From positions 1 through 64,000 of the forward strand of contig NW_026516682.1 of assembly GCF_025766255.1 (NCBI RefSeq): DNA of 64,000 nt. The letters run 5' to 3'. Positions 22,735-36,139 of this stretch are shown here, in pieces; positions within the stretch are counted from its first letter, which is position 1; each line of letters starts with the position of its first letter. Both the position numbers and the translations under genes were made by a program. Below the pieces are notes generated by a model, which was given only the letters and a program-made list of their open reading frames with translations, was not told the origin of the DNA and searched no databases. This DNA comes from Zychaea mexicana. Taxonomy: Eukaryota > Mucoromycota > Mucoromycetes > Mucorales > Lichtheimiaceae.

Positions 22735-25700
22735 AGTGTCAGCGCAAAGAGTTAGTTAATAGATTGAAAGAGTGTAGTTTTCTCAAGTTCTGCTCGATGG
22801 TTTATACGTGTAGTCGTGCAGAGAAGCTGGAAAAAGATAATAATAAGCAAGTCTACATCCAACTTATCCTTCTTGCTACGTCCGCATCTTAGACACTTTA
22901 CGAAAATATCATAAAAGCGGTGGACACTATGAATGTACTTAGCAAAATATTGGTGGGCTTCCGCAGATTATTAGTAGTAGTAGTTTAGATCGTATACTAT
23001 CATCACCGCAAATGGTATCCAAAACGTCATTTTCTCAATTGTCGTTATGGCTCACACAAATACCGCAGCTAGTTTTAATAGCTCAAGAAACAGCCTCCCC
23101 AGCGGTGTGTAAGCTGTTATCGAAATTGACTGCCCTTCCATTAACGAGCTCGAAAAATTAACCCAAGTAAGAGCAACGATGCGTGGATCGTAAAGTCTTT
23201 CCTCTTCAACTGCTCATATAATTTCCGATAATGAACGGTGTCATACCACACTCTTTGTTTGAAGAAGCATCTAATAAGTGTCGTTGTTGTATCCAACATG
23301 ATCAATCACACATATTCTTTGATCCGTCAATAACGATTGCAGTTATTTCCCATAACCTCACTTGTGCGGACGTTCCCTCATCCAAACACCAATTGGTGTT
23401 ACATGGATTAGCTATGCTCAGGAAGAAGTTGTCACTATATGTATAGATCATGTAATACATTAGCTACTTTCTGAGGCATTTACCTGTGTGTACCTTTTAC
23501 TCACGCATCATATATTACTTGATTCTATAGGATGCGCTTATAACATCAATTCATCCGTTCAATGCGCACGCTGTGGTAGTTGCCAAGGAACAAGCCATTT
23601 CTTATGGATAGTAAGAACTTTGAGCTCATTGCGGGTCTCGTTGAAGTACTCTGTCTCTTTTAGTTTATGGGATATTAGATATTACAGTCGTATTTTTCAA
23701 ATCTGTCGAAGGCAAAATGTGACAAAAATATGCCTTGCTAATTTCCGATAACAAGAGTGTTCCTTCAGGGGAATGTACACAATCACGGCTGCTGATGTGG
23801 GCTCTTTCTTTTTTCCTTTCTTTATCCTTCTCTTGACTCTTCTTTTTTCTGTTTGCATTACAGTTTCACCATCACCGAATATGGTTCACAACAGCAACAG
23901 TCCATGTTGGATTGTTGCATGCAACATACTAGTACTGTTATGCAGTTTTCTACTGCTGGCGGATGCATCTCCTTGGTGGGGTGATGACGATGGTGATAGC
24001 AGCAATAAAAACTACAATGACAAGAAAAAACCCGAGTACAAGCACCAAAAGGACCATGACAACAATGAATATCGCAATCACTACAACTATAACGATAAAG
24101 ACATCAAATACATCTATTATACCGTACCTGCTCAAATTCCTACCGCTATTTCTACCGAAGACCTTCCTGTCGTTACCGATGTTAAGACCATTACCAGCGA
24201 TCAGGTTTATACACAAACTGTAACCGCTGGCCACTTTACAACTTCTCATCCAGTAGTTGGAAGCGGCGGAAGTGGTGGAGCTGGCGGAACTTCTAGAAGA
24301 CGAGCTGGTCTCGCTACAGATCAATGCGATTGGAGCGGAACGGGTAACGTGACCCAGACGGTTCGTGATATTGTTTTGGCATTACAGCTATCAATACTGC
24401 TAGGTTTTGATAAAAAGTATGTGGGGAAAAAAAGTCATTTATATATCCTCTAACGACATTTCAATAAAACAATTTGTAACACGTAGGTCCGGGACTTTAA
24501 CGCGATTATCTTTGGCGACTACAATACTTCGAGTGCACAAGAAATCTATGGCCCTTTGGGTATCCAAGACAACTATAGCGGCAACGACTACACAGTAAAT
24601 CTCCACCATGCCTCGAGCTGCGCCAGCCTGAGCGCCAGCAGTGGCTTGATTGACTACAATTATGGTTTAGTGGTTGGTGGCGTCACTAATGTCGTCAACA
24701 CCAAAGTGCACGGTGCATCGTTTTTGGAAGAAGGTGGAACGACGGACCAAGTGGCTCAATTGGATAACGGGTGTCCCAAAATGACGGGAACCACAGGTGG
24801 CGTCGACTTTGATGCATTGCGCACGGCCTATCGACTAGCAAATCGAGAATTGGCTAGTTTCCCTCCGAATGTGGTTTTAGATGCAAATGACGGGTTGACG
24901 ATGAATACAATGTCTGCATCAGCTGGCACGGCGAATTATGATGTCATGACGTTTGCCACTTGTAGCATCCTTAGCATGGATAATACTTGTAACCTTTATC
25001 CAGGTTCTATGTCGTCTCCTGACCATATGCTATATGGCATAGGTAACTGGAATGGTCCCGCAAGTGGCGAGCAATTCTCAACGGATAAAACTTTTGTTAT
25101 CAATGTAAGCTTGTTTCCATTACTCTTCTCTCTCTCTCTTTTTTTGAACAATACTTTTGTTGACTATTTCTTTTTCCTATTTGAAGGTTCCTGTCAATGA
25201 CGGAGACACGATCACGCTCAAGACCAATCACCCAACTCAAGGTGGTCTGTTAGCTTGCAACACTATTTGGAATTTCTACCCAGTTGACGCGAGCGGAAAT
25301 TATGATCCTAATGGATCATTCACACTTCGTCGAGAAACTGGGGGTGAACTATACGGCTTAACCCTTGCTCCCCTTGGTAATTTTGATCGATTGGTGTCTC
25401 TCTCCCTTTGATCTTTCCTTTAATTCTGTTTGTTGCTGCTATACATATTTAATTTTGGGCATTATATTGTCTGAAATGAAGGTCACATCGAAGACAGCTC
25501 TACTGGATCATTCTCTGGACAATTGATCGGGTTGGATTATGCATGGGAAGGTAGCAACAGTGTAGCTGTCAAGGACTATGAGGCGACCGGCTGTGGTGAC
25601 CATTTTACTGGCTGCATACCAATTATTCCGAATAACACTGATACATCAGAGTGCACGTAAGGAGGCCTTTCTTTTTTACTGACCGATAAGGAACCAGTAC

Positions 25701-27060
25701 TCGGAGGTTTGAATTCTCATTGTTCCTTTTATTACTTAATAGCACAACCACTACCATTGACGTTATATCCACCATTCATGATATGGCAACAATGACCGAA
25801 ACGAGCACTGAAACTGACTTTGCTACAGTATACACGGTGTCCTTTAGTGTGGTTTCAGAAACAGATGTAGTCTCCGTAACAGACACCACTACGTCGACGT
25901 ATACGACCACAGAATTAACCACTACCACAGAAACACAAGGATCTATTGGCACGATAACAGAGTTCGCGGGCACCTCAACAACAACAGAGTTATCAACGAT
26001 CACTGAAAAGACGACTGAAACCGACATTACTACGACGACACAAGAAACGACCGAGACCACGACAGACATGCAGACAGTCACAAATCATGATACGCTTATT
26101 TCAGTAGATTTGAGAACAACGATAGCCACAACCACTGTTTATACGAACGACGATGCCATAACAGCTACAGTTACGGTGACTCAAGCACTCGTACCAAGTT
26201 TCTCTGGAGACGATGATGGTAGAAATGATATTGTTGTGACGCAACACGATACAACGACCGAGTACTTGCCAGGAATGACTACTACGGAACATGATCACGA
26301 AACCGTTTACATACCTATTGGAGTGCCTGTACCCGATGGCGGCCGATGGTTTGAAGATGATGACGATAAGTATCAGGGCGGAGGTGGTAATGGATTCCAT
26401 CATCGTCATCGTGGTCACCCTTACGGCGGCAGCACCGAAAAGAATGGATGGGATAAGAAAAAAGAGCAGCATTATCATGGTGCTAAGAAGAACAAAGGAT
26501 ATGAAGAGAAAAAGAAAGAATGGTACCACAAACAAAAGTATAATCCCGGCTACAACGATTATTATTAACAAGTTCGATGACAATAAATACCCCCGCTTGT
26601 TTATACAAGAATTCAAGTCCCTAATATACAGCTGTACACACTGGTAACATGCTCGGACACGTCCTTTAAGTATACATGCTTGTTTTAGATGCAAGTCAGC
26701 CTGATCACAGAAAGATATCGGGATCCACCGTCACGTGTGTTGAAACGAACCAAGAGGTTGTCACGCGCTAAAGAATAGTGACAAGTTTTCTCGTACCAAA
26801 AAGAATGAACATGAGAAATAAGTCTTTGTTGATCCGGCACACATTGATTGATTACACATGAAAATTTTGATATCACTGACTCAACAGCTTCAAATCTGCA
26901 CACAGCTACTACCGTCACGAATCGTATATTCGCTTTGCAATTATTTCTTTTACCGTCAACGATGTCGACGTGTCTCAATCTCCTCGAGGGTTTAATACAA
27001 CAGAGATCTATTCGTCTACTGTATTTAACGATAATATTGGCAATTCCGCCGTTAAAGCGA
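22735..27060 (+). repeat. tandem duplication, copy B
   Basis: This is the second copy of the segment at 17690-22350, in direct orientation. It lacks the 128-bp insertion found in copy A. Its 3' part keeps the block CTGACTCAACAGCTTC (26876) and a minus-strand frame with VDIVDGKRNN and CRFEAVESV, matching copy A. Similarity fades after about 27060. Confidence 0.85.
23881..26568 (+). CDS. secreted choice-of-anchor-A family protein, copy B
   Basis: Exons 23881-24420, 24487-25104, 25187-25376, 25482-25656 and 25743-26568 join to 782 residues. Exons 2, 3 and 4 have exactly the same lengths as in copy A (618, 190 and 175). The start at 23881 is chosen by alignment with copy A (MVHNSNSPCWIVACNILVLL); the frame is open further upstream but that part has no counterpart. 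A signal peptide, Lys/Tyr linker, anchor-A-like domain (FNAIIFGDY, LVVGGVTNVVNTKVHGASFL), Thr-rich stalk and Lys/Tyr tail follow as in copy A. The linker before the domain is Gly/Ser-rich instead of acidic, and the stalk lacks one repeat block present in A. The first donor would be GTGGGG at 24421, weaker than in copy A, so splicing of intron 1 may be inefficient. Confidence 0.83.
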
Positions 27061-30000
27061 TGTTTAAGCATCTTGTGCAACACCACATCGCGCGCAAGGT
27101 GTAACAAAAACAGCTGTAGTAACCAAGGGTGCCTGCACGTTTTCGCTTTTGTGGATAAAGCTCATACACAACACAGCGCAATCAGCCGTCACCCCGTCCA
27201 AAGAAAACAAAAACAAACACGCTTCACCTTTCTCGATTGTACGATGCTGCACCCGAGCTCTCTTGCCAGCTGCTCTTCGTCCTGTCTTTGGGTGCAGTAG
27301 ATGAATGGGTTGGTATCATTGCTCTGTCAAAAAGGCAATGCGAACGGATAAATTTGAATAAAATGGAATCATCCAGCAGGTTTCCCCGGGAGTGGAGGGG
27401 GGGGTGGGGCGGGCGCCAAGGATGGACTGCGAACATTTAGAGTTTAGTTAAAAAAGATCTAGACTTTCTTCCGTCACGGAATGTTTCCCGATTGATCCCG
27501 CTCGTTTACGAGAGGCTTTACCGAACTTCCTCTACAATTTTAAAACTTGCAGGTTCTAAGCTCTTTCTCATTTTATATCTTTACGAAAATACAGGTGTGA
27601 CTTTTTTCCCGGGTTCTTCGAATCCGTTATTTATAGGTTAGCCTGAAAGATGCTTTGCAGGCCGAGAACCCGGGTTCCTGCTCCGATGGTAATGGTTGGT
27701 TTTTTATTTTCAATCCACGCTACAAAAGGTACATGAAATACTTCTTGGCTTTCTTTTTGTTTTTATAAAAAGTCGACAAGAAAAAACGCGAATTGTAATA
27801 ATTGAATATATCAAAGGGGGAGGATGCTCCAAAACCTCTCCCTGTTATGTATATGTCACTTTAAGAGAAGTGCGTGCGCACAGACCATGTTAATTGGGCT
27901 TCATATTGTCATGGACGTTACTCTCGATAAAAATATACATGGAAACAAGGGAAGAAGAAGAGGAAGGGTTAAAGGTGATATATGGGCTTCTTAATTGTTG
28001 TTGCTACGGTAGTAGATGAGATGGTGATGTGATAAATGATGATGATATCTAAATATGTGTATATGTGTGAAGATAAAGTATAGTACAAAAGAAAAGAGTA
28101 AAGAAAGCGCGCTGCGTATAATATATCGTTTGCTTTGCAGCTAGTAGTAGGTCCCGTGCCTACAGATGCATATTACTATAGCCAGAAGATATACACATGC
28201 TGCTAAAAGAAGAAGCTCCTGGCCACCCGGCTATACACTGTATGAATCAATCATATTCTGCGATGCGGTTATTGCACGGTTATTTTACTGGCATGATGGT
28301 GAAGAACTTGTGCTGGTGTTGTTGTGGAATTAGTAATGCTGAATTCGAACATGGTAGCGATAGCAGTGGTGATGTGCACAGTGATAATGGTGTAGCCATC
28401 GTCGGTGATAATGACCGTCGTTGTAATAGAGATGATGATGGTCCCTGACTGGAAAGTATCTCAGTGACGACTTCATTCAACAGGCGTTCTTGGGCAGCAT
28501 AGCTACGTAATATAAACAAAAAATTACCACGCGTAAGAAAGAAAGATTAATGGATGATTTATGAGATATGTAACACAGAACCACACATATGCTTTTTTCT
28601 TGTTATTGTAACGTTACATACTGAGGCTGCGCACATAGTACACACAGAAGTTTAATGTGGAGAGACAGGGAGAAAGTCAGATAACCCAAGTGTCGAAAAA
28701 GAAGCGAAGCCATATTCCGTTAGCACATCCATCGTCCACTTTTATATTTAATGCAAGTAGTGTCTTCTGCATTCAACTATGCTAATGGGGAAATATTGAA
28801 ACAACTTACACAATTGCTCGAGTTGTGCTTGTCTGTATGTCAGTTGGAAAAGATACGTCAGCTTATTAGGCTATGTATTATGTAAACATTGTTGGTAAAG
28901 CCCCCTCTTTTCTTCTCTTTCTTTCAGTTACCTGAGCCACAAAGGTAGCAATAAGTGGAGCTATCACAGCTGTTGTTGATGCTGATGCTACTGCTTGGTT
29001 TTGTCATGTGGTCTAGGTGTAAGCAAATATTTATATAGAGAGAGGCAAAGAAAGAGGGAGGGGCAAAGGAAATAAACAAATTTTTCTCGTATGAAAAGAA
29101 AAAAAGTTAACCGGGTTCGAAATATCGATTCTTTTTATAGGTTTTTTCTTCCATGTTGATTCCAGACCCTTTGTCACTCGTTCCCTTTTTCTTTCTCCTC
29201 TTTCCCCTCTCTATTTTTTTTTGCCGACGTCGCGCTGACACTTGACGTGCGTGTACATGGTACGGGTTACCCTCATCATCGCATCTTCGAGTTACTGTAT
29301 TTGAAACAATCTGACATCGACGACGTCGTCTTTTTACTGTTTCGTGTATGTGTGCGACATGAGTAATATAAGACACGCACAGCCACGCGACCATCACTTT
29401 ACTGCACATGGTACTCTACTACTTTCTCCTTGTCTGTTACAGATTCCTTGTATTTGAATACAATCTCTTACATTATTTTTTAACAAGATATTTGTTACAA
29501 GAAGTGCTGTGCGGCTTACACGTTTTAGCTGACTTTTAAAAAACAAAAAGGCAGGGACAATGGACCTTGCATTTGCATGCATAAATCAAAGAAGTGTAGA
29601 GAAATGGACCAAACGACAGAAAATAAAAGGATCGGTGCGGCTGAAGAGGGCAGTTACTGTCATCACAATTAATATAGAATTGCTTAATTACCTGCTTCTT
29701 TTATATGGTATGGACGATCCGGATATATACAAAAAAACCATTATGGTAAAAAAAACCCGGCCGGAGGAGCGATAAGCCTCGTGCCTGTGTATCAAATTAT
29801 AGTGTTGCTGTTCTATTCCTTGACAAGACCAGCGGGTTTCATGATATGTATTTTTAGGCGCACGCGCTGTGCGGCTGCTGATTGTGTGCTTTAATTAGGC
29901 AAAAACGAAGTATATTCCACTAACGATAGCACCCGTTCTTTTCAATTAACCCATACTACTTCCTCAGCCTAATGTTTCATGGTGCTGGTGGTACGACCGC

Positions 30001-32675
30001 AACAATTTGTTCTTAAAATAATGGCGGCTTACTCGGTTACTGGTATTTGCAGCGTCGTACAAATGATGTATATGGTTTGCTTGAGAGAGCAAAAGAGGGA
30101 ATAAGCATCACCATGAAGCCTGTATTTTCTACATCGCGGAGTCAGATTCTGGCCATCCTTTGTACGCCGCACGACGAAACAAAACTTTCTGAATTAACCA
30201 AAGGCAGCTTGACGAGACGATGGCACAACATGTCGAGACTGTTACCACTAAACTAAGAAGCTCAAGCAACAACTTTTGCATTTTGTTACGTGTGAGACGG
30301 GCCAGATTATAGTGGGTGCTCATCGCCTTGTAGTGCCCCAGGATGAGATACAAACTTGCTCATATATGAATCCTGTATGCTCTGTTGTTACTCACAACTC
30401 GCAGAGGCAAAAAGCACACACGCACTTTTAATTCTATACAGGCAAAAGGGTCGAACGCCGCCCCGCATTAACTTTCCGCGAGGCTGAGCAAGAAATCAAA
30501 GCTTATTAAAGAAACGCAGCAAGAACAGATTTTTCTGTGCTCAGCTCTACGAATCTTCTCGTTTGACAGTTACTCGGAAAATATTGAGTCCCGATTCTAT
30601 TATCAGATGGGGAGGGTTATGTGCAGGTGCAAGCCAGGTCTTGCACAATTGTTTTCTTTGATAGCAAGTTAAATGCATGATAGACTTTAGTACTAAAAAA
30701 ACATGGCATATATACAGACTTACGATGATGCTTGAGTGCCCCGGATTCTCGGGTTTTACCATTTGTACGCTCATGTGGTGGTGGCAACCAGTGTGCCTCG
30801 CCGGTACTTTCTTTGTGTCACTCTTTTCTAGGCGAAGCACATTCCTCTTGGTACATTAAAGTTTTCAGATAATGTTCCTTCTTTGCTGAGCCAATTGGTA
30901 CTACACCATACAGCATTTGCCACTATACTACATAAACTGTGACAGCCTAAAGATGCAATGGACCACACTAGAAAAACGCCATATAGGATATCTAAAAGGG
31001 GCTCGAACATTCTTCTTCTGTGCGTTTATTATTATGTACTGATGCTATTCTAGCTCTTGTCGGCGCTGCAAGCTTGAGGAGTGATAATCAGCTTTGCGTT
31101 TTCTGATGTTTTTGCTTTGCGATACCTATAAGATCGTATCCGTTTTACAAGCGAAGAAATTCTTTTAAAGCCAAGATATTTTTGTGCCAAACGTTGGTAG
31201 TAAGTAAGAATCAGGTCGAAAAGATTCACTACAGCCTTAACTTAAAGGAATGGAAAACAGTTCATGTGCTGAGTATGCCATATTGGCCTCTATTCCACGA
31301 AATAGTACGATCTACATGAGCCGCTTCGTCTGATCGGTCTGTGTGCCATGAAAGGTCCCGTTGCCTTCTTGCACGCAATCCGGCATCATGGAGGGGCGTG
31401 CGCTTATCCGTCGACAGTGACGGAAGCCGACACTAGTACACAAACGCACTTGAAGCCGCCTTTTTTTAAAGCTGATGTTGAGCCCTTGAATTATGTGGGA
31501 GTCAAATATACCTCTTATTCGAGTGTTGTCGCAATCTCAGATAGTGCGGAAGCCAAATTCGCCTCGCACGAGTTTGTCAAGGCCATCAGTAAGTACATGC
31601 CTACAGTACTTCAACCCCATACAACTCATAGCACAATTATACAATCAGCATAAAATCCGTTATTAGTTTGTTGGGTCCGGTGAAATAGAATTCGACGGGG
31701 AATCCTCGCTCCTGATTGCGTCTGCGATGGAGATTTTATTAAACGGGACCTCCAGACGGTAACTGCAGAGCCCGCATTCATTCCACTTGGGTTGCGGCAA
31801 CGGACGATGAGGGTTTGGACCTCAATCTGAGGAGCGACCTGGCCGACTTGGTTGATGCGGTACCGAATGCCCTTGAGACTGCCATCATGAACCGGAATCA
31901 ATGGCTTAGGTGCGTGATCGCCGCTTGCCAAGGTACCCGTTCGCATTGTTCCTCGAAACGTGCTCATAGCAGCTAGAATACACCTCGCAAAGTCTATAGA
32001 GGATGTTCTCTGCTTCTTTTGCTAGCAAAGAAAAGTATATCGTAAGTATAATACAGTTCACGTGCAAAGTGGACTTTCGATAAAGCAATGGCTTGCATGT
32101 AGGTTATTTGCTAATGGTACGCTGAGCGTTCCTTCGACTGACTATTAGCAGCAGTGCATAGTCAAGTCGTTGGATTGCATTTGAAGGGTGCTTAATGATC
32201 ATGTCAAGAAGCTGGCACATAGGTTCATCCAATGGTTTGCTCACTGACCTGGTAAGATTTGTTTCAGGCTCAACACTGCTGAGTTGCACAGAGAAACACG
32301 TACCTGCATAAGTCAGGTGTTACCGCTGTTCATTTTAGATCGGATACGTATTTCTCAATACCTAGTCATTAGAGTTAAATGTAAAGTCCTATTAGATGAT
32401 GAGCATTTGCGCATATACTTGGATGTATCTATGAGTCCTACGTGTTGGAGAGACATGAAGCGAGCACAAATCACAGTCCCAGTCCAGTGCCTGCTGAGGA
32501 AAAAAGTGCCGACGCAGCCTATAAAAAACATGTACATGTCAAACTGAAACAGAATCTTAAATCGACCAGCTCGGCTAAAGGCTAGCCTTACCTTTGTCTT
32601 CCTTTTTCCGCCTTCCAAATCATCAGTCCCACTCCCACAGAGCTACCACCATAGCCACCATCAGCGTCGCCTAAA
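27061..32675. other. 5.6 kb repeat-island sequence without a supported gene
   Basis: Short ORFs here lack family similarity and codon character. Visible landmarks are a G-rich tract at 27390-27415, a 12-bp palindrome GAACCCGGGTTC near 27666, GAT/ATG-rich microsatellite-like sequence at 28000-28060 and 28340-28440, and AT-rich stretches. A plus-strand frame at 31348-31600 (EADTSTQTHLKPPFFKADVE) looks coding-like but is short and unrecognised. Confidence 0.45.
27390..27415 (+). other. G-rich tract, possible G-quadruplex
   Basis: Runs of eight, four and three G separated by single bases occur on the plus strand just beyond the end of the tandem duplication. The pattern meets the loose G-quadruplex rule; there is no evidence of function. 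Confidence 0.35.
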
Positions 32676-33616
32676 ATGGAAGATGACTATCAAGGATATG
32701 TCTACTACCGCATGAGTATTACCGACCACGCTGCCTCTTCTAATAATAATGGTAGTGTGGTTACTCGTAACCACCCTGCTCTCAATACCAGCACCACGAC
32801 TGCGGCCTCTCAAAAAGCAGCACCGAGACCGTCAATCTATGAGCTTTTGCTATCAGCTACAGAACGCTCAAAGCGCATGGAAAAAATGTTGGCAGCAAAT
32901 TCAAAAAAGGGCTCGATTGCGATCTTGTGCTGAACACAAAGGCGTCAACAACTGACAAGCAGTTGGAATTATCGACATCGCCATCCACAGCCACCACAAC
33001 AGTTACAGAACCATCAACGATGAAAGTATCAGCATTATCATTGCTGTCTGCTTCATTACAAAACTCTATTCGACGTCCGTCATACACGAGACAGCAACCA
33101 ACAAAATCACCTGAAGAGAGAGAGAGTTTATGTCGCAATCAAGAAACCTCGTTTGGACGTTAATTAGAAAATCCAAGGGCGCCGTTATGGTGTTATAGTA
33201 TCATCAGATGATCGACATCAGAAAGAACAGAAGGGCGTTACTGAGAAGCATCAAGGACGCCGTCATGGTGTTATGGTATCACCAGATTATCAACGCCAAG
33301 AAGAACAAGAAGAAGATTTGTTGCTCCAACAAGGACATCGCCTTCCACCAGGGTTCATCAAATCATAGTTGAAAAGAAAAAAAGATGACAGATGCGGTAA
33401 CAAGTGCCGTCCTGTTATTGACCAAGACGACGTTTATTTCGCAAGCAGCTTACTACTTCTGCTGGGCAACTGAACCAGAGCAGTAGCAGAAATGACAGTC
33501 CAGCGCCAACCATTCCGGTCCATCAGTGCGAAAACAATTGGTTGGCACATTACGTGCTACGTAAAAATTGGAACCTGATGATCAATCAAGAAAGAAAAAC
33601 AAGAGCCCACAGTTAA
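32676..33616 (+). pseudogene. decayed member of the CExNW paralogous family (copy 1)
   Basis: The N-terminal signature of the family is present near 32835 (PSIYELLLSATERSKRMEKM, compare SIQDMLLALIARTNTMEETL in the intact 534-residue member). A frame change follows near 32900. A second frame runs to a stop at 33163, and a third covers 33168-33368 with an internal imperfect ~75-base duplication (QGRRYGVIVS and QGRRHGVMVS). The C-terminal signature appears near 33510 as TIPVHQCENNWLAHYVLRKN and ends at a stop at 33614. Order and spacing match the intact members, so this is a broken copy. A spliced gene is less likely because the breaks lack good intron signals. Confidence 0.6.
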
Positions 33617-35149
33617 CGAAGGATATTGCTACGCAGTACGAACCGGAACAGTTGGCGATCGAGGAGGAGAATTACAGCTACGATGGCCTTCAATAATGTG
33701 GTTGTAATGGCCCTTTTAGCTTTGCTTCTCCTATACGACATACATTGATGATGTGTAACAACTAGCAACCCCCAAAAAACATATCCTTGTTGTATAGCTT
33801 CAACATAAGCATTGCGTTTATAAAAATTAAAAAACCAACCTTGCGCAGACATGTCATTGTATGAGCATAAGTGTTGTCAATATGCTTCTTACATGTTGTA
33901 CTATTATCTTTTATTCTCGTTTCTCTCTCTGTCTCACTGTGTGAAGTTACTACAAGTATACTCGTAGAGTTGTCCTTATAACGTCCTTTTTCCCATAGAA
34001 ATTTATACGTACGAGGCGCGAGGGAGGTGATTAGACAGGGATCTACAACTCTGGAAGTATGGAGAGCACCTATAGTAAACATGCGCTGCCAAGTCGAGTT
34101 TCAGCACGCATTGTTGCATACAGTTTTTTTTTTGAAACGGGCGCAAGGACGACGATTGGTAGGCAGCAGCATTCGAAGAGTAACAACACACACTGTTCTA
34201 ATCTCTAGGGATAATACTACTACTAATGATGCTTCTGTTGTACAGCAAAACGTATCATGCAAAATATAGCACAAAATACACGTGTTTTGTAGCCATGCGC
34301 TGTTGTGCTACGATCAGCAATATGAAAGGCGTTGGATAATCCACGCATCTTGCCTTCAAGAGTAGCTGACTCTCTTGGTGGTAATGAAATGTATCTTGGT
34401 ATGCCGATTAATAAACGCTGGTTAGTCGCAGGCATATTCCTGACATTCTTTTTGTATTGTCTAAACAATAGGTAGTCTGAAAGCTGTTGTTGCTGGTTCG
34501 GCGCCTTTTGTCCCAGTAAATATGAGCAAAATACATAGTAATTGGTGTTGTTACTCTTTCCACGTCAATGTATTAGCATAGTAGGAGCTTGCTACAGACA
34601 CTATTCATATAAGGAACTTACTCGATGTAGCCAATCGAACTCTCTATAAGACTTGGATGTATGAATGGCAGATATAGAAGTACAAAAGAGTGGGATGAAA
34701 AAGAAAGGTGGAGCTTGCGAGAAGACAGAGGGTGATCTCGAGAATGAGCTAATCTAATAGCGCTATATAATACCTAGTGATTTCATTTCTTCCAAGTAAA
34801 AAAAGAAAGGGTTCTTCTCCTTGGGATGCTTACAAAAGCGCGCGTTACACCCCAGCGATAGTGTTAACTTCTATGCGAGCCGCGTGGCAAAAGGCTCCTT
34901 TTGCATACTGGTAGTACATTGGAAAGACGATCATCATATAAGAGAGCAGGTCTTGTCGGAAGGGAATTCGTGAGGTGTTCTGGCAGGGTCGTAGCTAATC
35001 GCTGCTGTTGTTGTTGAAATTTATCAGTACTGCTAATGTCGCCAGCCGTGTTTGCACTCTGACTGATCTGCAATATCCACTTTGAAACCTCACAGGGGGT
35101 TACACAATACTACTATGAGGCTATACGTGCTGGCACCACAACAACTGTC
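33617..35149. other. intergenic, no supported gene
   Basis: No ORF with coding character is supported. The sequence is mixed and unremarkable. Confidence 0.45.
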
Positions 35150-35490
35150 GTCAGCAGCATCAACACCGACTTATGGATGCAGGTGAAACTTATTGATACA
35201 CCCGTGGAGGGAATCGCCAAAAATATTTCTGCAGCCATGAACTGTTTAGCGAAGCACCTACAAGCAGTATCAGTGTTGCAGCAGGTACTATCGAAGAAAG
35301 TTATCGAAAAATGCTGAACGAACAGCGGAAGCGAGCCTTCCATAAACAACTTGTGATGTCTTGAAAGTACCTCAACAAGGACACCATAATTTTTCGACAC
35401 TGCTTTTCATTGAACGATATCTTAAGCATAACCTCAGCATGTTGTGAGAATAATTGGCCTCTATGTCATTTGCTGGGAGCTCATTAGAAT
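35150..35490 (+). pseudogene. decayed C-terminal fragment of the CExNW family (copy 2)
   Basis: Near 35425-35475 one frame reads SITSACCENNWPLCHLLGAH then a stop, which matches SIPLELCEDNWIARHILYGR of the intact 278-residue member at the invariant CE.NW. Upstream frames carry helix-like peptides (ISAAMNCLAKHLQAVSVLQQ near 35240). No N-terminal signature is seen. The fragment is interrupted by stops. Confidence 0.4.
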
Positions 35491-36139
35491 GCACTGTCAA
35501 AGACGAGAAGGATAGAAGGACAAGAAAAACCGAGAAAAAAAAAGATAATAAAGAAGCGATAGCAACGATAGCCATGTTTTGCCGCGTATCAAAAAAGACG
35601 ATGCTGATAGCAACAACGACAATTATGGCGATGACAATGCAGCTTCGGAGGAGGAGTTGTGGGAAAGAATAAGCCAGATGGATGAGTAAAAATACTCTAA
35701 TGTTTATTTTGTTTCTCATAATCACTGTCTTGAAATGAAAGACAAAGACAATAAACAAGCCACTACTGCTAATGCTCAGCTTGAGTGAAGAACATAGTAT
35801 AATCTTTTTTACTATGATGAACCAAGGACACACAGCCAGCTCCTATTTTATCATAATTCGTATCGCTCAGTCACGAAGGACGCATACGTATTAAACAGGG
35901 GAGTGCCACGGAATGAGAGAGCTGTGTCTGTGTAACTACAAACGCGCCTTCTAATCATAGGACGTTTTGCACTACTCGGTTTGGCGTTGCGCACATACAT
36001 AAAATGAATCAGTTCAATGCTTTTGTGACAGCAACAAAAGAAAAGGAGCTCTTTCCTGTTTACACTTTTTCTTTTTTTTTCTTTCTTGTTTCCCCCCTCC
36101 CATCTCAACGAAGTTCGTTTCTTTCACAGCAGCAACAAA
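35491..36139. other. intergenic, promoter side of the 534-residue ORF
   Basis: Nothing is recognised except purine-rich sequence at 35505-35560 and a pyrimidine-rich leader directly before the start codon at 36140. Confidence 0.45.

Noticed and set aside
27600..27690. GTTCTTCGAATCC and nearby palindrome resembling a tRNA T arm (B box)
   Set aside because: The loop has two extra bases and no acceptor, D or anticodon stems can be formed around it.
28197..28448. ORF starting LLKEEAPGHP, resembling the DNAPGHP motif of pogo/Tigger-type transposases; a similar EDAPGH peptide occurs near 59545
   Set aside because: The match is only a few residues, the following sequence does not continue the DDE pattern, and the two sites are not alike outside the motif.
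31348..31653. 101-codon plus-strand ORF containing EADTSTQTHLKPPF
   Set aside because: Possibly a relic of a repetitive gene, but too short and without a second landmark to call.
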